DNA of 45,721 bases from NCBI GenBank assembly GCA_902606115.1, contig CACLFM010000009.1, forward strand, positions 1 to 45,721, written 5' to 3'. Position 1 is the stretch's first letter; every line of letters starts with the position of its first letter. Shown piece after piece: positions 1 through 8,463 of this stretch. Origin of the DNA: an uncultured Pelagibacteraceae bacterium (lineage in GTDB: Bacteria; Pseudomonadota; Alphaproteobacteria; Pelagibacterales; Pelagibacteraceae). A program made the position numbers and the translations under genes. The notes beneath the pieces were generated by a model, which worked only from the letters and a program-made list of their open reading frames with translations, had not been told where the DNA came from and searched no databases.

Positions 1-536
1 TAATCATCTGGTAAGAAAATAACTTTTTTGACACCTAATGAGTTTACAATTTTTACAGCGTTCGCAGATGTGCAGCACACGTCAGTTTCTGCTTTTACAT
101 CTGCAGAAGTATTAACATAAGAAACAACTGGAACTCCTGGATATTGTTTTTTTAAATTTCTTACATCTTCTCCAGTAATGGAAGAAGACAATGAACAGCC
201 AGCACGCATATCAGGTAACAAAACTTTTTTATTAGGACTCATTAGTTTTGCTGTTTCAGCCATGAAGTGTACACCACACATTACAATTATATCCGCTTTT
301 GTCTTTGCCGCCTCAACCGCAAGGGCTAAAGAGTCAGCTGAAAAGTCTGAAATCCCGTGATAAATTTCTGGTGTCTGGTAATTGTGAGCAAGTATAACTG
401 CATTTTTCTCTTTTTTTAATTTATTAATTTCATAAACATAAGGAGCATGAGTAGACCACTCTATTTCAGGCATTATGTCGGATATTTTTTCATAAATCGC
501 ATAAGTACCTTTTTTTACTTCTGAGTTAAATTCCAT
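1..536 (-). CDS. nadA: Quinolinate synthase NadA, N-terminal part (runs off left edge)
   Basis: NadA condenses iminoaspartate with dihydroxyacetone phosphate to quinolinate in de novo NAD synthesis, using a 4Fe-4S cluster. Reading the minus strand from the ATG at 536-534 gives an uninterrupted frame of 178 residues to the window edge. It contains LAHNYQ (49-54), a cluster-ligand-like Cys in [13 protein letters not shown] (Cys87), the MRAGCS segment (110-115) and [10 protein letters not shown] (Cys154/155, second cluster ligand region). These are the family's typical blocks; the C-terminal third with the last cysteine lies outside the window. It is divergent from the tRNA-Leu gene. The 60-codon plus-strand frame inside it (178-360) is an antisense shadow. 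Identification is secure. Confidence 0.95.
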   Translation of the reverse strand, partial: MEFNSEVKKGTYAIYEKISDIMPEIEWSTHAPYVYEINKLKKEKNAVILAHNYQTPEIYHGISDFSADSLALAVEAAKTKADIIVMCGVHFMAETAKLMSPNKKVLLPDMRAGCSLSSSITGEDVRNLKKQYPGVPVVSYVNTSADVKAETDVCCTSANAVKIVNSLGVKKVIFLPDD

Positions 537-552
537 AATTAATCCTATCAAC

Positions 553-581
553 TTGAAAGAAGATTGTCATTCAATTATTGT
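553..581 (+). promoter_or_regulatory. Candidate sigma70 promoter of tRNA-Leu
   Basis: TTGAAA at 553-558 and TATTGT at 576-581 are separated by exactly 17 bases. Initiation about 7 bases downstream would begin just before the mature tRNA 5' end at 591. It also sits in the short gap upstream of divergent nadA. This is a pattern match only. Confidence 0.45.
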
Positions 582-590
582 GACGCATAT

Positions 591-676
591 GCGGCCATGC
601 TGAAACTGGTAGACAGGCTTGGTTGAGGGCCAAGTGGGGATTCCCCATGAGAGTTCGAGTCTCTCTGGCCGCACCA
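591..676 (+). tRNA. tRNA-Leu, anticodon GAG
   Basis: An 86-base cloverleaf with encoded CCA. The acceptor strands GCGGCCA and TGGCCGC pair. The anticodon stem CTTGG/CCAAG encloses the loop TTGAGGG with anticodon GAG at 625-627, which reads CTC and CTT leucine codons. A long class II variable arm (GGGG...CCCC) and a T arm with GTTCGAGTC follow. The long variable arm and the anticodon agree on leucine. Confidence 0.97.
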
Positions 677-703
677 TAAATTTATAATAATTTATTTTTT
701 TTT
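676..703 (+). terminator. Weak A/T-only hairpin plus T tract after tRNA-Leu
   Basis: ATAAATT (676-682) and AATTTAT (689-695) form a 7-base-pair stem with a 6-base loop, followed by a T run to 703. The stem has no G-C pairs, so it may be only a weak intrinsic terminator. It overlaps the 3' end of the convergent cupin gene. Confidence 0.35.
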
Positions 704-1026
704 CTCATAAAAACTAAAAGTGTGCAGCCTTTTTTTGTATAAGATGAGTGACGAGTGCCAGGTTTAAAACTTATAAAGTCTCCCTTTTTAAATTTAAGAT
801 TATCCTTATCAATTAATTCTCCATCTAAAATATAAAACTCTTCGTAATCATTATGTTTATGGTAAGGGGTTCTAGTATTAGGTTTCAATTTCAGTATATA
901 TGTACCTTGGCCAGTCATTTTATTATATGTGATTATATGCCAATCCATACCTTTAAAAATTTTTCCGTAATTATCAAATGGTTTAAATTTAATTTTATTT
1001 GTGTTTGTTATTAACCTTTTTTTCAT
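682..1026 (-). CDS. Small single-domain cupin protein
   Basis: A 114-residue cytosolic protein whose second half is a cupin barrel. The first cupin motif appears as TPYHKHNDYEEFYILDGEL, with the usual H-x-H and a downstream Glu as metal ligands. The second motif appears as GDFISFKPGTRHSSY, with the last ligand His. The fold and a bound divalent metal are well supported, but the substrate is not: cupins of this size include dioxygenases, isomerases and sensory domains. Its ATG overlaps the stop codon of ygfZ in an ATGA (1023-1026), so the two genes are translationally coupled. A link to the iron-sulfur/folate role of YgfZ is possible but unproven. Confidence 0.8.
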   Translation of the reverse strand: MKKRLITNTNKIKFKPFDNYGKIFKGMDWHIITYNKMTGQGTYILKLKPNTRTPYHKHNDYEEFYILDGELIDKDNLKFKKGDFISFKPGTRHSSYTKKGCTLLVFMRKKNKLL

Positions 1027-1916
1027 AAATTAAGCCATTTAGGTTTAAAGAATTTAATATCTGCATCCCCACACTTAAAAGTCTTATCGAAACTAAAAAT
1101 ATCATTATTTATCTTAACAACACCAAAGTTATATTTATTGGATATTAAAACTTTTCCAATCTCATTTTTATTATGTGTAATAATATCACTTTTATTTAAT
1201 GAACCTCTTGTAATTCTAAAAGGTAGAAGTCTTTTATTTAATTTATTTTTTAGCTTTATTCTGGATGTATTTTCTTGGCCAATATAACAACCTTTTTTAA
1301 AATCTATTGCATTTAACTCTTCAAAATTACATTCAATCCCAAATAGTTTTTCTTTTAATTTATTGGTTTCCAATTGTGGAATTCCTAGATCGAAACTGTA
1401 ATCGTAATACATTTCAGGATTTTCTGACTTAAGATTTAACTTTTTTAATGATAAATATAATTTTTCCAAATTGATTATTAATCTTCCACCTAATTCTTTG
1501 TTTCTGGGATCTAAAAAAACAGGATCCTCTCTATAATGAGTGGTGAAACCAGGTAAGTCTTGAGCTCCCTCAAATTCTAAAAATTTAGAATTTGAAAAAG
1601 CAGCAACAACAAATTCATTACTAAGATTTAAAATATCAATTTTGGATCTTAATTTATAAGAAATAATCTTGTTATAAAGTTCATCTGTAATATTTTTTTC
1701 ACAATCTAGAAAAAAACCATTTTTGTGCTTTACAATAATGAAGTCATGAAGAAATTTACCCTGTGGATTTAACAAGGATGCGTAGCAACTATTATCATCA
1801 TTCACTTTGCAAATATCATTTGTTATTAAATTTTGTAAAAACTCTATTGAGTCAGGTCCATTAACGTACAAAACTCCTCTGTCTTCTAGAATAAATACAA
1901 ATTTTTTATTAATCAT
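1023..1916 (-). CDS. ygfZ: YgfZ/GcvT-like folate-binding iron-sulfur cluster protein
   Basis: This 297-residue protein belongs to the YgfZ (IBA57) family. YgfZ proteins bind tetrahydrofolate and support maturation or repair of certain 4Fe-4S enzymes. The diagnostic motif KGCYIGQE is at residues 208-215, with the functionally essential Cys210. The N-terminal part resembles the aminomethyltransferase GcvT fold (FLQNLITNDI, SLLNPQGKFLHDF). The length is typical for alphaproteobacteria. It is divergent from pyrC across only 43 bases and is followed by the overlapping cupin gene. Confidence comes from the motif and length. Confidence 0.93.
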   Translation of the reverse strand: MINKKFVFILEDRGVLYVNGPDSIEFLQNLITNDICKVNDDNSCYASLLNPQGKFLHDFIIVKHKNGFFLDCEKNITDELYNKIISYKLRSKIDILNLSNEFVVAAFSNSKFLEFEGAQDLPGFTTHYREDPVFLDPRNKELGGRLIINLEKLYLSLKKLNLKSENPEMYYDYSFDLGIPQLETNKLKEKLFGIECNFEELNAIDFKKGCYIGQENTSRIKLKNKLNKRLLPFRITRGSLNKSDIITHNKNEIGKVLISNKYNFGVVKINNDIFSFDKTFKCGDADIKFFKPKWLNL

Positions 1917-1959
1917 AATTGATAAGTTATATTTTATAATATATTAAGTTTTTAGGATA

Positions 1960-3264
1960 ATGTTAGATTTAATAATCAAAAATGGTAGTTGCTATATAGA
2001 TGGAAAACTTGAAAAACAAGATATAGGCATTAAAGAAGGTAAAATTGTAAATTTAGGTAGTTTTGATGAGGACTCGAAAGAGATTTATGATGCAGAAAAC
2101 TTAACAGTTCTTCCTGGCTGTATTGATACACAAGTACATTTTAGAGAGCCAGGCTCTACAGACACTGAAGATCTTAATTCTGGAAGTAAAGCAGCAGTTA
2201 TGGGAGGTATAACAGCAGTTTTTGAAATGCCAAATACAAAACCACCTACTACTAATTATGAGGAATTTGATAGAAAAATAAATATCGCAAAAAGAATGTA
2301 CTGTAATCATGCATTTTTTTTTGGAGCTACAGCTGAAAATTATAAAACTTTAGAAAAGTTAAAAGATTTAAAAGGATGTTGTGGAATTAAACTTTTTGCA
2401 GGATCCTCAACAGGAAATTTGTTGGTAGATAAAGAAGATGATATAGAAAAAGTTTTTAAACATGCATCAAAAGTGGTTGCAGTACACTCGGAAGATGAAG
2501 AAATACTTAAACTTAGAAAAAAATTAATAGAAAAAGGAAATGTAAAATCACATCCAGTTTGGAGGAACGAGGAAGTTGCCATGTCTTCAACAAGAAAAAT
2601 TGTTAAAATCGCAAAGAGATTTAATAAAAAAGCCCATATACTTCATATTACCACAAGAGAAGAAATAGACTTTTTGTCTAAAAATAAAGGCAACATAACT
2701 TTTGAAATAACACCTCAACATCTAACTTTTCATGCGCCTGACTGCTACGATAAAATTGGTACCTACGCTCAAATGAATCCGCCTATAAGAGATAAATCTC
2801 ACCAAGATCGTCTTTGGTATGCAATAAAAAATAATTACAATGATACAATTGGTTCAGATCATGCACCACATTTAAAGGTTAATAAAGATAAATCTTATCC
2901 AGAGTCGCCTTCAGGCATGCCTGGAGTACAAACATTAATACCTGTCATGTTAAATCATATCAATAATGGAAAATTAAAATTAGAGCAATTAATGAAATTT
3001 ATTTGTGAAAACCCTGTCAAAATATTTGGAATTAAAAATAAAGGATACATCAAAAAAGATTTTGATGCTGATCTTACAATAGTAGATTTAAACAGAAAAA
3101 TTATAATTGATAACAAGGATATGCAAAGCAAATGTAAATGGACACCTTATCATGGAGAAACTTTTAAAGGATCACCTATGGCAACTATAATTGATGGTAA
3201 GATTAAAATGAAAAACGGTAAACTTATAGGCGAACCTGAGGGCAAACCTTTAGAATTTAACTAA
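1960..3264 (+). CDS. pyrC: Dihydroorotase, class I type
   Basis: Dihydroorotase cyclises carbamoyl-aspartate to dihydroorotate in pyrimidine synthesis. The 434-residue protein has the amidohydrolase layout: an N-terminal beta domain, DTQVHFREPG (56-65), EMPNTKPPT (about 89-97), GIKLFAGSSTG with Lys144, AVHSEDE with His176, HILHITT (about 227-233), and GSDHAPH with the catalytic Asp around residue 300. The first metal-binding pair, normally H-x-H, reads Q58-V-H60. The rest of the active site looks intact. My recollection is that this variant is common in alphaproteobacterial homologues. The 3' end overlaps the convergent aminotransferase gene by 8 bases. Hydantoinase or allantoinase are less likely alternatives. 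Confidence 0.9.
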   Translation: MLDLIIKNGSCYIDGKLEKQDIGIKEGKIVNLGSFDEDSKEIYDAENLTVLPGCIDTQVHFREPGSTDTEDLNSGSKAAVMGGITAVFEMPNTKPPTTNYEEFDRKINIAKRMYCNHAFFFGATAENYKTLEKLKDLKGCCGIKLFAGSSTGNLLVDKEDDIEKVFKHASKVVAVHSEDEEILKLRKKLIEKGNVKSHPVWRNEEVAMSSTRKIVKIAKRFNKKAHILHITTREEIDFLSKNKGNITFEITPQHLTFHAPDCYDKIGTYAQMNPPIRDKSHQDRLWYAIKNNYNDTIGSDHAPHLKVNKDKSYPESPSGMPGVQTLIPVMLNHINNGKLKLEQLMKFICENPVKIFGIKNKGYIKKDFDADLTIVDLNRKIIIDNKDMQSKCKWTPYHGETFKGSPMATIIDGKIKMKNGKLIGEPEGKPLEFN

Positions 3265-4381
3265 TCTTATCAAATATTAAAACTTGTTTAACAATTGATT
3301 TTATTTCTGAGTATTTAATACTTGGATAAATAGGTAACCTCACAAGACCATTGTATAATTTTTCTGTATTAATCATGCTTGTTCTTTTAAATCTTATTCC
3401 ATAAGACGATTTGTGTAATGGAAAATAGTGAAAATAACAAAATATATTTCTTTTTTTCATAAATAAAATGAACTTATCTCTCATTTTCAAACTTTTAAAT
3501 ACCAAAGCGAAAATATGATAGGAACTTTTATTTGTTTTATCGAATTCAAGTATTTTAAAATTTTTAGAATTTTTTTTATTAAAACTGTTAAAGTACTGTT
3601 CCCATACAGCTTTTCTTATTTTTTGAATTTTTTCTAATTTTTTAAACTGAGAATAGAGAAGAGCAGCAGGTAGTTCTGCAGACCTATATTCTGATCCAAT
3701 GTCTTTCCACGAATAATATTTTTTTTTATTAGTTATTAAAGATCTATCAGTACCTTTATCTAATAATATTTTTGCTCTTCTTGAGAATTTTAAGTTATTC
3801 ACACAAAGAGCTCCACATTGTCCACCTACTAAATTTTTCGTCTCGTGAAAACTAAAAGTTCCAAAATCACCAATAGTTCCCAAATATTTATTTTTATATT
3901 TTCCGTTAAAAGAATGAGCACAATCTTCAATTAAAAATAAATTATATTTTTTTTTTATTTTAATAAATTCTTTCATATCACAAGAATTTCCACCATAATG
4001 AACTACGATTATTGCTTTAGTCTTTTTATTAATTTTCTTTTTTACTGAATCTATATTGAGGTTAGCATCCTTTAGATTGATGTCAGCAAATACAGGTTTA
4101 GCACCCCTTAATAAAACAGCATTAGCAGTAGATGTGAAAGTATAAGAGGGCATTATTACCTCATCGTTTTTTTTTAGATTTATTAATATCATTGCTATTT
4201 CAAGAGCACTTGTACAATTTTGTGTTAGAGCAACAAAATTTGTTTTAATTTTTGTTTTAATAAAATATTCACATTCTTTCTGAAAAAATCCATCCGCGTA
4301 TTTGTTTTTTTTAAATACTTTATCGATATATTTTTTATCTGAATCAATGATGAAAGGTTTATTAAATTCTATAGATTTCAT
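3257..4381 (-). CDS. wecE: WecE-like DegT/DnrJ/EryC1 sugar aminotransferase
   Basis: A 374-residue PLP enzyme, about the length of E. coli WecE (376). WecE transaminates dTDP-4-keto-6-deoxyglucose to a 4-amino-4,6-dideoxy sugar for surface polysaccharide. Visible blocks are LTQNCTSALEIA (52-63), DEVIMPSYTFTSTANAVLLRGAKPVF (split here around residues 73-98), IEDCAHSFN (151-159) and FSFHETKN with the Schiff-base Lys182. The FSFHETKN form is closer to WecE than to other members of the family. The gene is last in a two-gene unit and its start overlaps the upstream GT2 stop by one base (TAATG). The exact sugar made cannot be read from sequence. Confidence 0.87.
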   Translation of the reverse strand: MKSIEFNKPFIIDSDKKYIDKVFKKNKYADGFFQKECEYFIKTKIKTNFVALTQNCTSALEIAMILINLKKNDEVIMPSYTFTSTANAVLLRGAKPVFADINLKDANLNIDSVKKKINKKTKAIIVVHYGGNSCDMKEFIKIKKKYNLFLIEDCAHSFNGKYKNKYLGTIGDFGTFSFHETKNLVGGQCGALCVNNLKFSRRAKILLDKGTDRSLITNKKKYYSWKDIGSEYRSAELPAALLYSQFKKLEKIQKIRKAVWEQYFNSFNKKNSKNFKILEFDKTNKSSYHIFALVFKSLKMRDKFILFMKKRNIFCYFHYFPLHKSSYGIRFKRTSMINTEKLYNGLVRLPIYPSIKYSEIKSIVKQVLIFDKIS

Positions 4382-5175
4382 TATTTATATAAACTTGTTA
4401 AAAATTTTGTAATTAAGTAATCTAAATTTTTGTCTAAAGACATACTTCCTTTTAAAATTTTTTTCAAATAATCAAAAGAATCACATCTACGTTTAATCCA
4501 ATTTTTACTTAATAATTTATACTTTTTAGACTCTCCTAAACTTTCATAATAAGTAAGGTTTTCATTTATGGTATAGAACGATTTTTGATTAAAAAAAGAA
4601 TAAACTCCCATCCTAAAACCCATCCAAACATTTTCAAATTTATTTGTAAATTTTTTATTACTTTTTAAAAAATTAAGCATAAATTTTTTTCTAAAAGATA
4701 TACAACTTTCTGGCGCTAAATAAGGCCAAAAACTTAATGGGTTATTTTTATTTTTTTTCTTTTGAATTTTTTTTCCTTCAATTAAATAGGGTAGGTTTTG
4801 GACAAAATCTATTTTTGGGTTTTTTCTAAAAACATTTAGGATTTTACCAATCTTATTTTTGTGAAAATAATCATCACTATCAAGTAAGCAAATAATACTA
4901 CCTTGTGACTTTTTGAAAATATTTATATATCCGTTCATTGCATCTAATGCAGGAATTTTTTTTTTATTTTTTTTATTAAAATAAATTTTGACTTTTTTAA
5001 ATTTTTTAAATTTCTCAATAATTGACCTCGAATTATCATTTGACTTATCATCAAATATTATGATTTCAAAGTTTTTATAGGATTGTTTGAGGCAAGAGTT
5101 AATAGCTCTTGATACAAGCTTTGCGTTGTTAAAATTAATGATTAAGATAGAAATTAAAGTATTTTGTATTTTCAT
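4381..5175 (-). CDS. GT2-family glycosyltransferase
   Basis: A 264-residue GT-A fold glycosyltransferase. The N-terminus has ISILIINFNNAKLVSRAINS, then FEIIIFDDKSNDNS (nucleotide-sugar binding), and CLLDSDDYFHKNKI supplies the D-x-D metal site. It probably adds a sugar to a lipid-linked oligosaccharide, lipopolysaccharide or glycoprotein at the cytoplasmic membrane. It is co-transcribed with the WecE-like gene. The protein is extremely rich in Lys, Asn and Phe, and the coding strand carries A10 (4956-4965) and A8 (4967-4974) tracts, seen as T runs on the plus strand. Donor and acceptor are unknown. Confidence 0.85.
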   Translation of the reverse strand: MKIQNTLISILIINFNNAKLVSRAINSCLKQSYKNFEIIIFDDKSNDNSRSIIEKFKKFKKVKIYFNKKNKKKIPALDAMNGYINIFKKSQGSIICLLDSDDYFHKNKIGKILNVFRKNPKIDFVQNLPYLIEGKKIQKKKNKNNPLSFWPYLAPESCISFRKKFMLNFLKSNKKFTNKFENVWMGFRMGVYSFFNQKSFYTINENLTYYESLGESKKYKLLSKNWIKRRCDSFDYLKKILKGSMSLDKNLDYLITKFLTSLYK

Positions 5176-5210
5176 TAATTAGGTTTATATAATTCAAGAA
5201 ATATAGAACA

Positions 5211-6305
5211 ATGAGTCAAAAAAGACTAATAATTTTTATACCATCTATTGAAGGTGGAGGAGTAGAAAAGAACTTATTTATCATATCTAATTTTCTCACA
5301 AAAAAAGTTGACGATATTTCTGTTATTTCAATTTCAAGACGATTCAAAAATCAATTTAACAAAAAAATAAAATTCATATCCCCAAAACTAAATTTTTGGG
5401 ATTCACTTGGCAGAAGAAAGAAATTTATTGTTAGTCTATTTTTACTTTTAAAAGAAATTCTTAAAAACAGACATTTAATAGTTTTTTGCTTTCAAGGAAA
5501 TATTTATTGTACTCTTCTTTGCAAGCTAATGAGAATTAAAATTATAGTAAGATCTAATTCTGCTCCAGATGGATGGTCAAAAAATATATTTAAGTATTTT
5601 TGTTTCAAGTACATCTTTAAACTTGCTGATGAAATAATAGTTAATAGTATTGATTTTAAAAAAAAATTTAAATCAAAATTTAATTTAAAAACTATTTGTA
5701 TTTACAATCCATTAAATAAAAAAGAGATTATAAAAAAATCAAAAATTAAACCCAAATATTTATTTAAAAAAAAAAAAATTTATTTAATTAATGTTGCTAG
5801 GTTTACAGATCAAAAAGATCAAATTACTTTGCTGAAAGCTATAAATATTATAAAAGAAAAACTTAATTTTTGTTTACTTATTGTAGGCTATGGTAAAAAA
5901 AAAAGTTTTTTACTAAATTATATTCAAAAAAATAATTTAAACAAAAGTGTTAAAATTCTACCATATCAGCATAACCCGTATAATTTAATTAAATTATCTG
6001 ACATATTTATTTTAACCTCAATCTACGAAGGTTTACCGAATGTTTTATTAGAGGCCCAAGTTCTCAAAAAGTTTATTATATCTTCTGATTGCCCTACAGG
6101 CCCAAGAGAGATTCTTTTAAATGGAAAAGCTGGGTATCTATTCAAAATGAGAGATTATAAAAACCTTGCGGAATTAATAATAAAGGCTTCAAAAAATATC
6201 AATCAAACTAACAAAAAAGCAATGGTTGGTTACAAAAATTTACACAGATTTGATTACAAAGTTAATCTTAACAAGTATTACAATATAATAAACAGATTTT
6301 TATAA
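5211..6305 (+). CDS. GT4-family glycosyltransferase
   Basis: A 364-residue GT-B fold glycosyltransferase. The start FIPSIEGGGVEKN is the typical glycine-rich acceptor-side loop. Near the C-terminus are LLIVGYGKKK and SIYEGLPNVLLEAQ, the GT4 E-x7-E nucleotide-sugar motif, followed by CPTGPREIL, a form common in N-acetylhexosamine transferases. It is divergent from the GT2 gene across 35 bases and completes a three-gene surface-sugar block between pyrC and prpE. A run of 13 A residues (5766-5778) lies inside the frame. The donor sugar cannot be assigned. Confidence 0.87.
   Translation: MSQKRLIIFIPSIEGGGVEKNLFIISNFLTKKVDDISVISISRRFKNQFNKKIKFISPKLNFWDSLGRRKKFIVSLFLLLKEILKNRHLIVFCFQGNIYCTLLCKLMRIKIIVRSNSAPDGWSKNIFKYFCFKYIFKLADEIIVNSIDFKKKFKSKFNLKTICIYNPLNKKEIIKKSKIKPKYLFKKKKIYLINVARFTDQKDQITLLKAINIIKEKLNFCLLIVGYGKKKSFLLNYIQKNNLNKSVKILPYQHNPYNLIKLSDIFILTSIYEGLPNVLLEAQVLKKFIISSDCPTGPREILLNGKAGYLFKMRDYKNLAELIIKASKNINQTNKKAMVGYKNLHRFDYKVNLNKYYNIINRFL
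5766..5778 (+). repeat. Homopolymer A13 inside the GT4 gene
   Basis: Thirteen consecutive A residues encode part of LFKKKKIYL. A change of one base would frameshift the glycosyltransferase around codon 190. It could be a slippage-prone tract or simply a result of A+T bias. Confidence 0.85.
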
Positions 6306-6357
6306 AGATAATTTATTACTTTATTTTTAATGAATTAATTGAATAATTTTTGAATTG

Positions 6358-8253
6358 TTATTTTAAGATATTGTTTTTTATTAAATCATCTTTAATTTCA
6401 GTTAGTATTGCAGGATCATCAATAGTTGCAGGCATTTTATAGTCTTCTTTATCAGCAATTTTTCGAATGGTACCTCGTAAAATTTTTCCAGATCTAGTTT
6501 TTGGAAGCCTTTTAACTACAATCGCTATTTTGAAAGCCGCCACAGGTCCAACTTTATCTCTAACCATTTTAATACATTCTTTAGAAATTGTTTCATTATC
6601 TTTTTTAACACCAGCTTTTAGAGCAATTAGACCTATAGGCAGCTGTCCTTTTAGTTGATCTTTAATTCCGATTACTGCGCATTCAGCAACAGACTGGTGC
6701 TCTGATAGAACTTCTTCTATTTGTCCGGTAGATAGTCTATGACCAGCAACATTAATTATATCGTCAGTTCTTGACATAATCCAAATATAACCATCATCAT
6801 CTATATGTCCTGCATCATACGTTTGGTAGTAACCTTTATAATTTTTCATATAGTTTTCTTCATATCTTTTATCTGCGTTCCATAATGTTGGAAATGTTCC
6901 CGGTGGCAATGGCAGCTTTACAACTATATCCCCCATCTCATTAGGTTTTGCTAAAGATTGATCTGGTTTAATAATTTTTACATCATAACCTGGGACAGAT
7001 TTACAGGCTGAACCGTACTTTGTCTTTTGCATCTCAATTCCAGTGCAATTTGAGCTAATTGCCCAACTAGTTTCTGTCTGCCACCAATGATCTATTACAG
7101 GAACTTTTAATAAATTTTCCGCCCATTTAATTGTATCTGGATCAGCTCTTTCTCCTGCAAGAAATAGAGATTCAAATGAGCCTAAATCATATTTAGAAAA
7201 AAATTTTCCCTCAGGATCCTCTTTTTTTATAGCTCTAAAAGCAGTTGGGGCAGTAAACAGAGATTTAATTTTATATTCAGATATCACTCTCCAAAATACT
7301 CCAGCGTCAGGAGTTCCTACTGGTTTTCCTTCAAAAAGTACTGTTGTACATCCTTTAAATAATGGAGCGTATACAATATAAGAGTGACCAACAATCCAAC
7401 CAATATCGCTCGCTGACCACCATACGTCATCTGTATCTATATTATATATATTTTTCATAGTCCATTTTAGAGCAACTATGTGACCCCCGATATCTCTTAC
7501 AATACCTTTTGGTATTCCAGTGGTTCCAGATGTGTACAGGATATATGCAAATTCATTTGAACCCATCTCTACACAATCTGTATCTTTGGCATTTGATAAA
7601 GATTCCTCCCAACTTATTTCTAATGGAGAATTAAGTTTTATTTCATGACCTTGTCTTTGAAAAAAAATTACTTTTTCTACTTTGTGTTTTGCAAGCTTTA
7701 ATGCTCCATCAACAAGAGGCCTGTACTCTACTGTCCGACCTGGTTCAAAACCACACGAAGCGGTTACTAATACTTTTGCCTTACTGTCATCTATTCTGCT
7801 TGCAAGCTCATTTGATGCAAAGCCTCCAAAAACAACAGAGTGAATAGCTCCAATTCTTCCACAAGCTAGCATAGCGATCACTGCCTCTGGTACCATTGGC
7901 ATGTAAATGATTACTCTATCGCCTTTACTTACTCCTTGATTTGATAATGCGCCTGCAAACTTAGAAACTTTATCTTTTAATTGCTTAAAAGTGAATTTAG
8001 CTTTGTTACCTGTTATAGGGCTATCATAAATTAAAGCTGTTTTATCTCCCCTACCTTCATCGATGTGGATATCTAGAGCATTATAACAGCTATTTGTAAT
8101 TCCATCTTCAAACCACTTATAGAAAGGTGGCTTATTATTGTTTAATATTTTAGTAGGTTTCTTAAACCAGAAGATATCGTTTGAAACTTCTCTCCAAAAT
8201 TCCTCAGGTTTACTTATAGATTTTTGGTATATCTCCTTAAAATCCATTTTCAT
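6358..8253 (-). CDS. prpE: Propionyl-CoA synthetase (acyl-CoA synthetase family)
   Basis: The enzyme activates propionate (and often acetate or acrylate) to the CoA thioester via an acyl-adenylate. At 631 residues it matches PrpE. The ATP-binding loop is TSGTTGIPKG (241-250), followed by IVRDIGGH, a PrpE-like form. Further blocks are SLFTAPTAFRAIKKEDPEG, VIDHWWQTETSW, the hinge SRTDDIINVAGHRLSTGQ, and near the C-terminus LPKTRSGKILRG with the lysine that is usually catalytic and can be acylated. An acetyl-CoA synthetase is the alternative, but the RDIGGH and KEDPEG segments favour PrpE. It is divergent from proteorhodopsin across 210 bases. In SAR11 it could feed propionate from DMSP or other C3 compounds into metabolism (inference). 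Confidence 0.9.
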   Translation of the reverse strand: MKMDFKEIYQKSISKPEEFWREVSNDIFWFKKPTKILNNNKPPFYKWFEDGITNSCYNALDIHIDEGRGDKTALIYDSPITGNKAKFTFKQLKDKVSKFAGALSNQGVSKGDRVIIYMPMVPEAVIAMLACGRIGAIHSVVFGGFASNELASRIDDSKAKVLVTASCGFEPGRTVEYRPLVDGALKLAKHKVEKVIFFQRQGHEIKLNSPLEISWEESLSNAKDTDCVEMGSNEFAYILYTSGTTGIPKGIVRDIGGHIVALKWTMKNIYNIDTDDVWWSASDIGWIVGHSYIVYAPLFKGCTTVLFEGKPVGTPDAGVFWRVISEYKIKSLFTAPTAFRAIKKEDPEGKFFSKYDLGSFESLFLAGERADPDTIKWAENLLKVPVIDHWWQTETSWAISSNCTGIEMQKTKYGSACKSVPGYDVKIIKPDQSLAKPNEMGDIVVKLPLPPGTFPTLWNADKRYEENYMKNYKGYYQTYDAGHIDDDGYIWIMSRTDDIINVAGHRLSTGQIEEVLSEHQSVAECAVIGIKDQLKGQLPIGLIALKAGVKKDNETISKECIKMVRDKVGPVAAFKIAIVVKRLPKTRSGKILRGTIRKIADKEDYKMPATIDDPAILTEIKDDLIKNNILK

Positions 8254-8398
8254 TAAAATTGATTCATAATTAGTTAAAATTGAGCTTTATGTATCTATAA
8301 GTTGTATTAAATTTCAAAAACCTAGTAAAATCAACAAAAATAGCTTCAAATTTATACTTCTAATAACCTTTTATATTTGATAATTAAACCACAACTCT

Positions 8399-8415
8399 GG
8401 CTTTGAATAAAAGCC
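8399..8415 (+). promoter_or_regulatory. Short hairpin in the proteorhodopsin leader
   Basis: GGCTTT (8399-8404) and AAAGCC (8410-8415) can pair around the 5-base loop GAATA. It lies directly before a perfect 20-base palindrome and about 50 bases before the start codon. It could be an RNA stability or regulatory element. Its function is unknown. Confidence 0.4.
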
Positions 8416-8435
8416 TTAGTTTAAATTTAAACTAA
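8416..8435. promoter_or_regulatory. Perfect 20-base palindrome upstream of proteorhodopsin
   Basis: The sequence from 8416 to 8435 equals its own reverse complement (half-site TTAGTTTAAA) with no central gap. It lies 28 bases upstream of the proteorhodopsin ATG and just upstream of the Shine-Dalgarno sequence. Possible roles are a dimeric regulator's operator or a leader RNA fold. No regulator can be named from the sequence. Confidence 0.4.
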
Positions 8436-8450
8436 AAAAAACTAACTAAA

Positions 8451-8457
8451 GAGGGAG
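8451..8457 (+). promoter_or_regulatory. Strong Shine-Dalgarno of proteorhodopsin
   Basis: GAGGGAG at 8451-8457 lies 6 bases before the ATG at 8464. Most genes in this window lack an obvious Shine-Dalgarno, so this site implies high translation and fixes the start. Confidence 0.75.
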
Positions 8458-8463
8458 TTTTTT

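Noticed and set aside
178-360. Plus-strand 60-codon open frame
   Set aside because: It is antisense to nadA, whose frame has clear family motifs over the same bases.
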